Shown here piece after piece: positions 27,200 to 36,126 of a stretch of DNA of 64,000 bases. The stretch comes from Natrarchaeobaculum sulfurireducens. GTDB taxonomy: Archaea; Halobacteriota; Halobacteria; Halobacteriales; Natrialbaceae. Location of the stretch: the NCBI RefSeq assembly GCF_003430825.1, contig NZ_CP024047.1, forward strand, positions 496,001 through 560,000. Reading direction: 5' to 3'. A program made the translations under genes and the position numbers. Positions within the stretch are counted from its first letter, which is position 1. The number at the start of each line of letters is the position of its first letter. The notes beneath the pieces were generated by a model, which ran no database searches, was not told where the DNA came from, and saw nothing but the letters and a program-made list of their open reading frames with translations.

Positions 27200-27340
27200 G
27201 GAAAGCAGTGGTTACCATCTGTGTCGAGCGCGACGACGTAGCCCTTTTGTTCTGTGCCCGAACGATCCCGTTCGACCCGGCCAGCGGCCCAGTCCGTGGT
27301 AATCGATACGTTCTTTCCGTCTGCCTCACAAAGGCCAAGT

Positions 27341-27892
27341 ATGCGGATTCGCGAGTGGCAGGACGTTCTCCAGGACGTCACCGACCGCGACGTCGATCCA
27401 GAGGGCTGGCGGGCCCTCGCGGGGGACCGTGCCGGCGGCGTTGGCGAAGATATGTATCTCGCGCATCCTCGTGCTGGCGTCTTTTTCCTCAAGACCTACG
27501 CGAAGAACCCCTTCGAGGTTCGCGGCGTCGGCACCCAGGTCGCGCGGAAACTGGACGACGAGATCGGTTCGTTCCTCCCCGAGGAAGACGCCGGTGGGCG
27601 ATTCGCCGTCCAGTCGCCACCCGAAGACGAAACTCACGCCGAGACGATCTCACAGCGCCTCGAGACGGTGCTCGAGACCCATGCCGACGCGCCGACGCGG
27701 CCCCAGGACCTCTTCGACGACGTGATGGACGCCCTCGAGAGCCCGGCGTTTGGCCCGATGGAGTACGACCAGTACGACCGGCCGGACGAACTCACCGACC
27801 TCTCGGATCGCTTCGAGGAGGCCGAGGAGTTACTCGACGCCGAACTCGAGGACCTCATCGAAACCGACGAGGTCGACCGCGGGTTCATGTGA
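27341..27892 (+). CDS. Conserved haloarchaeal protein (DUF5820-like)
   Basis: From ATG 27341 this is a 183-residue soluble acidic protein with MRIREWQDVLQDVTDRDVDP at the N terminus, a central HPRAGVFFLKTYAKNPFEVR and a helical C terminus (FEEAEELLDAELEDLIETDE). I associate it with a haloarchaeal domain of unknown function (DUF5820) from memory. No catalytic motif is seen. The longer frame starting at 27254 adds atypical residues and is not used. Confidence 0.7.
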   Translation: MRIREWQDVLQDVTDRDVDPEGWRALAGDRAGGVGEDMYLAHPRAGVFFLKTYAKNPFEVRGVGTQVARKLDDEIGSFLPEEDAGGRFAVQSPPEDETHAETISQRLETVLETHADAPTRPQDLFDDVMDALESPAFGPMEYDQYDRPDELTDLSDRFEEAEELLDAELEDLIETDEVDRGFM

Positions 27893-27984
27893 CAGGTCTC
27901 GACGGCGTCTGGAGACGACCCACGAGGGAGTCCCACGTTCGCGTCCGATGCGCCTTTGGAAGCGGCGACCTACTAGCCGGACGA

Positions 27985-28416
27985 ATGAGCGACCGTGCCG
28001 AAGACACCGTCCGTGACTACTACGACGCACTCCGGGTGGGTGAGCCGCTCGAGCCCTATTTCCTCGAGGCCGACTCGACCGTGAAGTACGGCATCAGCGA
28101 CGCCCTGTACGGCTACGAAGACGTCGCCGAGGCTCTCCGCGAGCAGACCGCGACGACTGAAGACTGGACGATCGAGAGCCACGCGCTCGTCGTCGACGAA
28201 CGCGAGGGGTTCGCGACGTTTGCGGACGAGGTGACGATGGCCTGGCGAGCCGTCGACACTGACGACACCGACGAGGAGCGCCACTTCGAGACTCGCTGGA
28301 GTGGCACGCTGGTTCCCGCCGCGAACCGAACCGTCGTGTCAGAAACGGATGAGGTGGACGAAAAGTCGACGTGGCGGTTCACGACGATGCACGTCAGCAC
28401 AGCAGGTGCGGTATGA
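27985..28416 (+). CDS. NTF2/SnoaL-like fold protein
   Basis: This 143-residue protein has the SnoaL/NTF2 pattern: an N-terminal helix RAEDTVRDYYDALRVGE, then VKYGISDALYGYEDVAEALR and a sheet ending in STWRFTTMHVS. It resembles small 'nuclear transport factor 2 family' proteins of the AtzH/DUF3225 kind that bind or turn over small molecules. It overlaps the next gene by 4 nt (ATGA), so the two form an operon. Confidence 0.72.
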   Translation: MSDRAEDTVRDYYDALRVGEPLEPYFLEADSTVKYGISDALYGYEDVAEALREQTATTEDWTIESHALVVDEREGFATFADEVTMAWRAVDTDDTDEERHFETRWSGTLVPAANRTVVSETDEVDEKSTWRFTTMHVSTAGAV

Positions 28417-28655
28417 GTCGCCGACGGGCCCACGGCAGAGCGTCGCTGGTAGCCGACGACCGAGGACTCACCCGTTTCGGTGCCGGATTCGTCTTTCTGG
28501 TCGGGCTTTCCGGGGCGACGATGGCACTCCAGGGCGGAGCCTCGCCATCGGTGGTCGGCGTCTCGCTGGTCGGCGGCACCGTCGTCGGCGCAGCCCTGCT
28601 CTGGTATCTCCGCCGAATTGCGGGCGAACTCGAGCGCTCGGGCCGTCGCCTGTAG
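28413..28655 (+). CDS. Small membrane protein with two hydrophobic segments
   Basis: The 80-residue protein starts at the ATGA overlap with the NTF2-like gene. It has a basic N terminus (SRRRAHGRASL) and hydrophobic segments FGAGFVFLVGLSGATMAL and VVGVSLVGGTVVGAALLWYL. It is unrecognised; the tight overlap predicts translational coupling with the upstream gene. Confidence 0.65.
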   Translation: MSRRRAHGRASLVADDRGLTRFGAGFVFLVGLSGATMALQGGASPSVVGVSLVGGTVVGAALLWYLRRIAGELERSGRRL

Positions 28656-28701
28656 CGGTCGCTGTGTCGACGGTCGGTTCCGTCGGGGCCACTTGGGACG
28701 A

Positions 28702-29658
28702 CTATCGCTCGACGCGCCGGATCCACAGCCCCGGCGAATCGAGTTCGTCGTGACTCGGCAGGTACTCCGGGCCCTCCCAGACCAGCGCTGCGGTCTCGAG
28801 GTCGCGGGCGTCGACGACGGTCTCGAAAAAGCGCTTTCCACGTTCGTACTGGCGCTGTTTCAGCCCGAGCCCGAGCAGTCGTCGAAACAGTTGCTGGAGC
28901 GGCCCACGGCCCTGTCGGCGGGCGTCGAGCTTGCGCCGGAGGTCCGCGTACTCGTCGTCGAAGGCGTGGTCCATGAGGAGTTCGGCGTACCCTTCGACGA
29001 CCGTCATCGCGGCGTCGAGGTCACGAAACGTCCTGCGGTCGAATCGTCCCTCAGAGAGGTTCGCGATACCGGCTTCCATCCGCTCTTCGAGATGTGTAGA
29101 GAGCCAGGGAGCAGCGCCGAACTCGGCGGCGTGGGTCACCTCGTGGAAGGCGATCCAGCGTCTGAACCGGTCGGCGTCGACGTCCAGTTGCTCGGCGGCG
29201 TTCAGGATATTCGGTCGGACGAAGTACAGGGCGTGGTCGTCGTTGGGGGCGTCGGCCAGGAGCAGGGGATCGTACTGACCGAGGACGTTCCGTCCCAGAA
29301 AGGCGAGTAAGACGGTCATCGTCCCCGTGTTGATCGTTCGGGCAATTCCAGGGAATTCGTCGGTGTGGGGCTCGAGTGCGCCCATCACGCGTTCGAACGT
29401 CTCGACGTTGGCGTCGATCCAGTGGTGACGGTTCTGGATCTCGACGGTGTTTGGGACGTCGAATTCGACCCTCGAGGCCGTCCGGACGGCGGTCCGGGCC
29501 TCCCGGACGTCGCTGGCGTAGGCCCGCCGCTCGCCGGGCTCGAGCGCGAGCGAGCCGGGGTCGGTCGCTGCCTTGGCTGCGTCGGCGGCCGACTCCCAGT
29601 CGATCGCGTCGGACCCGGACGCCCCGGCAACGGCCCGGACGCTACGATAGAGGTTCAC
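28702..29658 (-). CDS. Zinc-dependent metalloprotease, F420-biosynthesis-associated family (DUF2342)
   Basis: The 318-residue protein carries the zinc-binding HEVTH (FHEVTHAAEFGAAPWL) and a downstream Glu in MTVVEGYAELLMDHAF, as in the DUF2342/TIGR03624-type family found in actinobacteria and haloarchaea. Distribution, not experiment, links that family to coenzyme F420. The start is GTG 29658 with a TATA-like CTTTTGCG about 28 bp upstream on the minus strand. An LLM (probably F420) enzyme lies 8 kb away. Confidence 0.82.
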   Translation of the reverse strand: MNLYRSVRAVAGASGSDAIDWESAADAAKAATDPGSLALEPGERRAYASDVREARTAVRTASRVEFDVPNTVEIQNRHHWIDANVETFERVMGALEPHTDEFPGIARTINTGTMTVLLAFLGRNVLGQYDPLLLADAPNDDHALYFVRPNILNAAEQLDVDADRFRRWIAFHEVTHAAEFGAAPWLSTHLEERMEAGIANLSEGRFDRRTFRDLDAAMTVVEGYAELLMDHAFDDEYADLRRKLDARRQGRGPLQQLFRRLLGLGLKQRQYERGKRFFETVVDARDLETAALVWEGPEYLPSHDELDSPGLWIRRVER

Positions 29659-29801
29659 AATAGCGGTAGGGGAAGCAGGCGCAAAAGCGTTCGGCCACGG
29701 CCGGTCGATGGGACGGACCGCGCGACGATGGGCGCCGACGCGGTCGACCGAGCGTCGACCGCCCGCCGGTCAAAGTGCGGCTCGTTCGGTAAGCGTCCCG
29801 C

Positions 29802-30107
29802 TCAGTTGACGATGACGTCCGGCTGTTCCTCGCGTTCGAGTTCGTCTTCCTCGTCGTCGCCGCGGTACTTCTTGACGGCGACGCCGAGAGCGACGAGGAA
29901 CGCGAGGGCGACGACGGCGCCGATCGCCTTCCCGGCACCGCCGTCGTCTTCGGCTGTGGCCTCCTCCTCGTCCGTTTCAGCCTCGAGGTCGTCGCCCGCG
30001 AGCGCGTCCGGCTCGCCGAACGGCAGCGCGTCGGGGATCGACCGGGGCCCGAACTGGGTCTCGCCGTCCAGATGCAACTCGATGAAGGTGAACTTCTTGT
30101 CGCCCAT
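29802..30107 (-). CDS. Small acidic protein with one membrane helix
   Basis: From ATG 30107 this is 101 residues: a soluble N terminus beginning MGDKKFTFIELHLDG, an acidic linker and a single C-terminal membrane helix (AIGAVVALAFLVALGVAV) followed by basic then acidic residues. A TATA-like GGCTAAGTG on the minus strand is centred 27 bp before 30107, which rejects the longer frame to 30302. The family is not recognised. Confidence 0.7.
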   Translation of the reverse strand: MGDKKFTFIELHLDGETQFGPRSIPDALPFGEPDALAGDDLEAETDEEEATAEDDGGAGKAIGAVVALAFLVALGVAVKKYRGDDEEDELEREEQPDVIVN

Positions 30108-30460
30108 ACACGGACAGTCCACGAGTGGCCACTTAGCCGTTTGGTCGGCCTGCGGTTCGTGAGGTGTGATCGAACCGGCCTCTCGAGCAGACGCTTCGCC
30201 GGCCCCGCTCGAGTCCGAGTCGGTGGTCGGTCGCCGGCCGTGGCGACTCGACCGACGAAAAAGCGCCGGGTCTTGCGGGTGGGACACACTGCTGTGTGCC
30301 ACTCACACTCGAGAACGGTCGCTTCGAAAGGGTTTCCCGACGAACGTGACTCTCAGGTGCCGACACGCCTTTTGGAGTTCGACTGTAGGACGTCGTTGAA
30401 TCGCACGACACCGGCGTCAGGACCGGTACGGTTAAGTGTCCATCACCTGCGGTCTTTCGT
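30108..30460. other. Intergenic region between divergent genes
   Basis: This 353-bp stretch holds the minus-strand TATA-like box (30130-30138) and the LSm promoter (30431-30437). The middle contains no convincing ORF, tRNA or hairpin that I can recognise. Confidence 0.5.
30431..30437 (+). promoter_or_regulatory. TATA box of the LSm-L37e operon
   Basis: GTTAAGT is centred 27 bp before the ATG at 30461, a textbook leaderless spacing. Confidence 0.65.
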
Positions 30461-30688
30461 ATGAGTGGACGACCGCTGGACGTCCTCGAGGCGTCGCTGG
30501 GTGAACGCGTCACCGTTCGGTTAAAAAGCGGCGACGAGTACGTCGGAGAACTCGCCGGCTACGACCAGCACATGAACCTCGTCATAGAGGATGCGACGAT
30601 TCCGGCCGCGGAGGCCGTCTCTGAGGAGGAGCCGATCGAAGACACAACCATTATACGCGGCGACAACGTCGTTTCGATCACTCCATGA
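30461..30688 (+). CDS. LSm (Sm-like) archaeal RNA-binding protein
   Basis: The 75-residue Sm fold has the Sm1 motif ([25 protein letters not shown] split by the usual Asp-x-x-x-Asn: [12 protein letters not shown]) and the Sm2 motif [10 protein letters not shown]. Archaeal LSm forms heptameric rings that bind U-rich RNA and small RNAs. Its stop overlaps the L37e start (ATGA), an arrangement conserved in haloarchaea. Confidence 0.95.
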   Translation: MSGRPLDVLEASLGERVTVRLKSGDEYVGELAGYDQHMNLVIEDATIPAAEAVSEEEPIEDTTIIRGDNVVSITP

Positions 30689-30861
30689 CTGGTGCAGGAA
30701 CCCCGAGCCAAGGAAAGAAGAACACGACGACGCACACCAAGTGTCGTCGCTGCGGGAAGAAGTCCTATCACACGAAAAAGAAAGTTTGCTCGTCGTGTGG
30801 CTTCGGCAAATCGGCCAAACGTCGCGAGTACGCCTGGCAGTCGAAAGCCGGCGACAACTGA
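30685..30861 (+). CDS. rpl37e: 50S ribosomal protein L37e
   Basis: This 58-residue basic protein has a zinc-ribbon with two Cys pairs: CRRC (20-23) and CSSC (35-38), in the context [19 protein letters not shown] and [15 protein letters not shown]. It is the archaeal/eukaryotic L37e of the large subunit. It is co-transcribed with LSm through an ATGA overlap. Confidence 0.96.
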   Translation: MTGAGTPSQGKKNTTTHTKCRRCGKKSYHTKKKVCSSCGFGKSAKRREYAWQSKAGDN

Positions 30862-31050
30862 GTCCCTTCTCTCTCCGAGTGCTCTTCCGGGCGCTCGATC
30901 GGACATCGACCTCGGGAGCCGTCAGGCTGACTTTTGACGGACCACTCGAGGCGTCGCCGTCGGCCGACCGACGCAGAACCTGACCGACCGGGCGTTTCGC
31001 CGCTGTCGGCCGATGGATAGCCATTTGTCTCGTCCCGCGAACACTCGAGT

Positions 31051-32244
31051 ATGGAGACGACCACGGCATTCACCGGCCTCGAGTGTGTCGATTGCGGGGC
31101 GACGTTCGACGCCGCCGAGGCGACACACCAGTGTTCGGAGTGCGACGGCATCCTCGACCCACAGTACGACTACGATGCGATCGACCTCGACCGCGAGACG
31201 CTCGAGTCGCGCCCGTTTGACTCGATGTGGCGCTATGAGGACCTACTCCCGTTCACCCGCGACTCGGCGGTGACGATGGACGAAGGGGCAACGCCGCTGG
31301 TCGAGTGTCCGTCGCTGGCCGAGGAACTCGGCGTTGGGCGCGTCCTGCTCAAAGACGAGGGCCGAAACCCGACGGGCACGTTCAAAGACCGCGGTCAGTC
31401 ACTCGGCGTGACTGCGGCGGTCCAACACGGGGCGAGCGAGGTCGCGCTCTCCTCGGCGGGCAACGCCGGCCAGTCGGCTGCCGCCTATGCCGGGAGGGCG
31501 GGCCTCGAGTCGACCGTCTACCTCCCTTCGCGGTCGGGCTTTACGAACAAGGCGATGGTCAACGTCCACGGTGGCGACATGAACGTCGTCGGTGGTCGGA
31601 TCGACGACGCTGGCGCGGCCTACGAGGAGGGGCTCGAGGAACACGACGACTGGTATCCCCTGCAGACGTTCGTCACGCCTTACCGTCACGAGGGCAAAAA
31701 GACGATGCTGTACGAACTGCTCGAGCAACTGGAGTGGGACATTCCGGACGCCATCTGTTATCCCACCGGCGGTGGCGTCGGCCTGGTCGGCCTCTACAAG
31801 GGCGCGACGGAGCTTCGAACGCTCGGCCTGATCGACGACCTCCCGCCGCTGTACGCCGCCCAGGCGTCCGGTTGTGCCCCCATCGTCGATGCCTACGAAG
31901 CCGGCGCCGACGAACACGAGCCGGTCGAACACCCCGACACCATCTGTGGCGGCCTCGAGATCCCGGACCCCGGCGCGAGCCCGTGGGTGCTCGAGGCGAT
32001 CCGCGAAACCGACGGCGGCGCGATCGCGACCGACGATCCCGACATCCTCGAGGCCGGCGTGCAGGTAGCCATGCAAGAGGGCCTCGAAATGACGCCGAGT
32101 TCGGCTGCTGCAGCCAGTGGCGCGTGGGAACTCGCCGACCGCGGTGAGTTCGGTTCGGACGACACGGTCGTCATCCTCAACACCGGTGCTGGGAACAAGG
32201 AAGCCGACGTGTTACGCAGCCACCTGATGAGCCAGGGGATATAA
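31051..32244 (+). CDS. thrC: Threonine synthase
   Basis: This PLP-dependent enzyme of 397 residues converts O-phosphohomoserine to threonine. An N-terminal zinc-ribbon-like segment (CVDCGATFD, CSECDG) precedes the fold-type II core. The PLP lysine lies in NPTGTFKDRG, the phosphate-binding loop in TGGGVGLVGLYKG, and SSAGNAGQSAAAYAG is the Ser/Asn segment. The C-terminal LNTGAGNKE fits the family. The gene appears monocistronic. Confidence 0.93.
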   Translation: METTTAFTGLECVDCGATFDAAEATHQCSECDGILDPQYDYDAIDLDRETLESRPFDSMWRYEDLLPFTRDSAVTMDEGATPLVECPSLAEELGVGRVLLKDEGRNPTGTFKDRGQSLGVTAAVQHGASEVALSSAGNAGQSAAAYAGRAGLESTVYLPSRSGFTNKAMVNVHGGDMNVVGGRIDDAGAAYEEGLEEHDDWYPLQTFVTPYRHEGKKTMLYELLEQLEWDIPDAICYPTGGGVGLVGLYKGATELRTLGLIDDLPPLYAAQASGCAPIVDAYEAGADEHEPVEHPDTICGGLEIPDPGASPWVLEAIRETDGGAIATDDPDILEAGVQVAMQEGLEMTPSSAAAASGAWELADRGEFGSDDTVVILNTGAGNKEADVLRSHLMSQGI

Positions 32245-32266
32245 GCCCCAGTTGCCCGCGTTCCGA

Positions 32267-33193
32267 TCAGTCCCGAGACCCGTATATTTCGGTCCAGTAC
32301 AGCGCGTCCTCGTACTCGAGGAGATATTCGCCACCGACTCCCGAGCCGCCGCGCGATGGGTCGCCCGGTCGTCGGATTCGTTCTTCGCCTTCGAACTGTT
32401 CTACCACTCGGTGTTCGGGCTCCGATAGCTCCTCGCCGGTCGGAACGACGTAGGGTGGATCCGCGATAGCCTCGTCGACGACTGCGGCGGCGTCTTCCTC
32501 GAGCGGCCCGAGGTCGAACGCGACGAGGTCGCGTACCTCGCGGCCGTACGCCGCGACCGAGTCCGCGACGGCCTTGGCGGTGTACTCGTACGTTCGCAGC
32601 GGCGCCTCGACGCTACCGTCGACTTCGAATCGGCCCCGCGTCTCCGGCCAGGCGATCACCTCGTACTCCGGCTCGGGGACGAGCACGGAGTCATCGACGT
32701 CGGCCTCGAGATAGTGAACCGACGTACTGTACCCCAGGACGGGATCGTCGTCGTCCCATCCTCGGTCTGCGAACGCCTCTCGGTCAACCTCGGGAAGTTC
32801 TGTGGAGCGAATTTCGTCTTCGGGGTCGACGGATTCGCCTTCATCGACCGGATTGATCGTGTACTGAAACGACCTCCCCGGCGTCTCGTCGGTGACCGTT
32901 GCCGCAGCGACGTATACGCTCCCATCGTGGACGTACGGCTGGTCCGTCGGAAACGGCTCGTCGATGCCAGTACCCGTCGCCGTCTCGTTTGCTCCGGCCT
33001 CAGCGGCCTCGAGGGCGATCCGGTGGGCGTCGGTGTCCGACTCGAGTGACGTGGTCAGTCGATCCGCGACGACTTCGTCGGCCGTCTCCTCCATGCTAAG
33101 CGAGAGCGTTGGCACGGTGGCACAGCCGACACAGCCGCCGGCCACGGTCGCTGCAACCGTCGCACCGGTCGCGAGGAACTGCCGCCGATCCAT
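32267..33193 (-). CDS. Predicted TAT-exported lipoprotein of unknown function
   Basis: The 308-residue protein begins MDRRQFLATGATVAATVAGG followed by Cys: a twin-arginine signal with a haloarchaeal lipobox (AGGC at about 18-21). It should be exported folded and lipid-anchored at the outer face of the membrane. The mature part is acidic and beta-rich (YEYTAKAVADSVAAYGREV) with no recognised domain. It is divergent from the nitric oxide synthase gene. Confidence 0.78.
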   Translation of the reverse strand: MDRRQFLATGATVAATVAGGCVGCATVPTLSLSMEETADEVVADRLTTSLESDTDAHRIALEAAEAGANETATGTGIDEPFPTDQPYVHDGSVYVAAATVTDETPGRSFQYTINPVDEGESVDPEDEIRSTELPEVDREAFADRGWDDDDPVLGYSTSVHYLEADVDDSVLVPEPEYEVIAWPETRGRFEVDGSVEAPLRTYEYTAKAVADSVAAYGREVRDLVAFDLGPLEEDAAAVVDEAIADPPYVVPTGEELSEPEHRVVEQFEGEERIRRPGDPSRGGSGVGGEYLLEYEDALYWTEIYGSRD

Positions 33194-33350
33194 ATCATAT
33201 CTTATAGCACGGATTACATATGTGTTATCGAGGCCATCGCTCCGTCACCGAGGCCACCGATCGAACATCGACTTTCGAAGAATGAACTATATTCCGTCTC
33301 TTGCGTCCGAACGTTTGGGTTATCCGGACTCTGGTTCGGAATACGTCAAC

Positions 33351-33360
33351 CCTAAAACGG
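33351..33360 (+). promoter_or_regulatory. TATA box of the NOS gene
   Basis: CCTAAAACGG is centred about 25 bp before the ATG at 33379, which supports that start over the upstream in-frame TTG at 33301. Confidence 0.55.
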
Positions 33361-33378
33361 GCCAGACCAAGTATTCAC

Positions 33379-34494
33379 ATGCACGAACCGATTCCGGAGT
33401 ACGACCCCGACGCACTTTTCAGCGAGGCGGAGTCGTTCGTCCGGCAGTGTTACGCCGAACTCGAGCGTGACGCCGAGATCGAGTCCCGACTCGCGGAGAT
33501 TCGCCGTGAGATCGACGAGCGGGGCCACTACGAGCACACGCGCGAGGAACTCGAACACGGCGCGCGGATGGCCTGGCGAAACAGCAACCGCTGTGTCGGC
33601 CGACTCTTCTGGCAGTCGCTGCACGTACTCGATCGGCGTGACCTCGAGACGCCCGCGGAGATCCACGAGGCCTGCTGTGAACACCTCGAGTACGCACGGA
33701 ACGGCGGCGACATTATCCCGACGATCTCCGTGTTCAAGCCGATGAGCCGCGGCGACCGACAGGTTCGCATCTGGAACTACCAGCTTCTCAGGTACGCCGG
33801 GTACGAGACGGACGACGGGATCGTCGGCGACCCCGACGAGGTCGCGTTCACCGACTACTGCCGATCACGTGGCTGGGAAGGCGAGGGAACCGACTTCGAC
33901 GTCCTGCCACACGTGATTCAGGTCGGCGACGACGAACCGCAGTTATTCGAGGTGCCCGACTCGGTCATCGGAGAAGTGCCGATTACCCACCCCGAGTACG
34001 ACTGGGTCGCCGACCTCGGACTACGGTGGTACGACGTGCCCGTCGTCTCGAACATGCGTCTCGAGATCGGCGGCATCCAGTACACCGCTGCGCCGTTTAA
34101 CGGCTGGTACCTCGCGACGGAGATCGGGGCCCGAAACTTCGCGGACGAGGACCGCTACGATATGCTCCCGGCGGTCGCCGAGCGACTGGGCCTGGATACG
34201 AGCACGGATCGGTCGCTGTGGAAAGACGAGGCGGTGGTCGAACTCAACCGCGCCGTCTTGCACTCCTACGACGAGGCTGGCGTCCAAATCGTCGACCATC
34301 ACACGGTCACCGACCAGTTCGCCCAGTTCGAGCGCAACGAAGAGGCGGCCGGCCGCGAGGTCACCGGCGACTGGTCGTGGCTGATTCCGCCGGTGAGTCC
34401 GGCGACGACACAGGTCTTCCATACGACCTACGACGACGAGAGCCGAGCCCCGAACTTCTTTTATTTGGAGTCGCCGGATACACTATCCGGCTAA
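33379..34494 (+). CDS. nos: Nitric oxide synthase, oxygenase domain only
   Basis: The 371-residue protein matches bacterial NOS oxygenases (about 360 residues). The heme-thiolate Cys is C72 in [16 protein letters not shown]; the arginine-binding Glu is E248 in [15 protein letters not shown]; the C-terminal pterin/heme region [18 protein letters not shown] is intact. It should oxidise L-arginine to citrulline and NO. There is no reductase domain and no flavoprotein reductase gene next to it, so electrons must come from another carrier. Its own TATA box indicates a single-gene transcript. Confidence 0.95.
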   Translation: MHEPIPEYDPDALFSEAESFVRQCYAELERDAEIESRLAEIRREIDERGHYEHTREELEHGARMAWRNSNRCVGRLFWQSLHVLDRRDLETPAEIHEACCEHLEYARNGGDIIPTISVFKPMSRGDRQVRIWNYQLLRYAGYETDDGIVGDPDEVAFTDYCRSRGWEGEGTDFDVLPHVIQVGDDEPQLFEVPDSVIGEVPITHPEYDWVADLGLRWYDVPVVSNMRLEIGGIQYTAAPFNGWYLATEIGARNFADEDRYDMLPAVAERLGLDTSTDRSLWKDEAVVELNRAVLHSYDEAGVQIVDHHTVTDQFAQFERNEEAAGREVTGDWSWLIPPVSPATTQVFHTTYDDESRAPNFFYLESPDTLSG

Positions 34495-34666
34495 CATCAG
34501 ACAGGGTGACCGGCCCGTCCGGTCGTTCGTCGCATCCGACAGTCCAACCCGGTTCCGACGGCCGCTTCGACCGTGTGGACCGATTCCGGAGCGTCGGCCG
34601 CTCACACGCTCGTTTCCAGTCGGTCGTTTCGTAGCGCTTTTGCTGGCGCTCAAGAAAAGAGGCGGT

Positions 34667-35371
34667 ATGACCGCCCCCTGGGAGGAGTGGAATCACGTAC
34701 TCAAGATCGATCCCGACAAGGAGTTACCCGAGGGCGTAACCTACGGGGACCTCTGTGCGACCGGTACGGATGCCATCGAAGTCGGTGGCACGATGGGCAT
34801 CACCGAAGAGAAGATGGAAGCCGTCGTCGAGGCCTGTGGCGAACACGACGTCCCGCTCTATCAGGAGCCCTCGAGCCCCGACGTCGTTATCGATAACGAG
34901 GTGCTCGAGGGCTATCTCATTCCGACCGTCTTCAACGCTGGCTCGCCGTTCTGGATCACCGGCGCACACAAAGAGTGGGTCCGACTCGACGACGACCTCG
35001 ACTGGGATCGGACGACACTCGAGGCCTACATCGTGATGAATCCCGATGCCGACGTGGCGACGTATACGGAAGCCGACTGCGACCTGACGCCCGAGGATGT
35101 GGCCGCTTACGCCGAGGTTGCCGAACGAATGTTCGGCCAGGAAATCGTCTACATCGAGTACTCGGGCAGGCTTGGGGAAGAATCGATCGTCGAGGCCGGG
35201 GCTGACGCCGTCGACGATGCCACGCTCTTTTATGGCGGCGGCATCCGCGACTACGATTCGGCGTACGCGATGGCCCAGTACGCTGACGTCGTCGTCGTCG
35301 GCGACCTCGCTCACGACGAGGGGGTCGACGCCGTGCGAGAGACCGTCGAAGCCGCTGCCGATGCGAACTAA
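34667..35371 (+). CDS. Geranylgeranylglyceryl phosphate synthase
   Basis: This 234-residue TIM-barrel prenyltransferase (PcrB/GGGPS family) has the N-terminal [14 protein letters not shown], active-site segments [10 protein letters not shown] and [20 protein letters not shown], and the phosphate-binding C-terminal [11 protein letters not shown] and ADVVVVGD. It joins geranylgeranyl diphosphate to glycerol-1-phosphate, the first ether-bond step of archaeal membrane lipid synthesis. A GAGG-like ribosome site precedes ATG 34667. Confidence 0.92.
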   Translation: MTAPWEEWNHVLKIDPDKELPEGVTYGDLCATGTDAIEVGGTMGITEEKMEAVVEACGEHDVPLYQEPSSPDVVIDNEVLEGYLIPTVFNAGSPFWITGAHKEWVRLDDDLDWDRTTLEAYIVMNPDADVATYTEADCDLTPEDVAAYAEVAERMFGQEIVYIEYSGRLGEESIVEAGADAVDDATLFYGGGIRDYDSAYAMAQYADVVVVGDLAHDEGVDAVRETVEAAADAN

Positions 35372-35444
35372 TTCCGTTCGTACTCCGCCTGAAACAGCCA
35401 AATCGGCCTAAACGGCTTTGCACCTTCGCTCACCAAACCCATGT

Positions 35445-36092
35445 ATGAGTCTCCTCGCGGGGTTCGAAGCGATATCGCCCGACCTTCTCCTCGGGCAGAC
35501 CCTCGAGTCGTTGCCGTCGCTCACGCTGGACGTAGAGCGACAGTACGCGCTCGACCCGGCACATCCGATCGCGTTCTGCTGGGCCCGCTGTCGCGACCTC
35601 GAGCGTCTCGAGCGGACGCTCGACGACGACGGGACGGTCGATGCTTACGAGCGGATTACGCGCTCGGAGGAGTGGACCCTCTATCGCATCCGCCGGAGCG
35701 ACTCGGGCGTCGTCAACGCCTATCGACGGTGGGTCGCCGCCGGCGGCGAATTGCTCGACTGTCGAGGTACCGACGGCCGCTGGGTAATCGAGATGCGCTT
35801 TCCCGACCGCGAGTCGTTCACCCGTTACCACGAGTTCCTCCAAGATGAAGACGTCGAGGTACGCCTTCACCGACTGGCGGCGGGCGATGGGGCAGACCAC
35901 AGACGCGAGTCGGATCCGCTGACGGAGTCCCAGCGCGAGGCGCTCGTTCTCGCCCACGAGTCCGGCTTCTACGACATCCCCCGCGAGACGACGCTCGAGA
36001 CGATCGCAGACGCACTCGAGATCTCGAATCAGGCCGTCAGCGAGCGACTCCGACGCGGCCAGTCCCGACTGATCGAACACCACCTCTTCTGA
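35445..36092 (+). CDS. Bat-like (HTH_10 family) transcriptional regulator
   Basis: This 215-residue regulator has an N-terminal domain with LPSLTLDVERQYALDPAHPI and SEEWTLYRIRR. The C-terminal HTH_10 domain carries ALVLAHESGFYDIPRETTLE and NQAVSERLRRGQSRLI. It is more distant from the 1.0-2.4 kb pair than those two are from each other. Its start at 35445 follows a CCTAAAC TATA-like box by about 37 bp. The target is unknown; neighbours are GGGPS and a sirtuin. Confidence 0.85.
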   Translation: MSLLAGFEAISPDLLLGQTLESLPSLTLDVERQYALDPAHPIAFCWARCRDLERLERTLDDDGTVDAYERITRSEEWTLYRIRRSDSGVVNAYRRWVAAGGELLDCRGTDGRWVIEMRFPDRESFTRYHEFLQDEDVEVRLHRLAAGDGADHRRESDPLTESQREALVLAHESGFYDIPRETTLETIADALEISNQAVSERLRRGQSRLIEHHLF

Positions 36093-36126
36093 GCCGTATC
36101 CGATCGCAGTTCGGACTTGCCTGGCG

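Noticed and set aside
27118-27984. Long plus-strand frame upstream of the NTF2-like gene
   Set aside because: Arg-rich out-of-frame reading through the DUF5820-like gene; only the part from ATG 27985 is real.
33315-33345. Weak inverted repeat upstream of the NOS gene
   Set aside because: Arms match only partly with an indel; not better than expected by chance without comparison to relatives.
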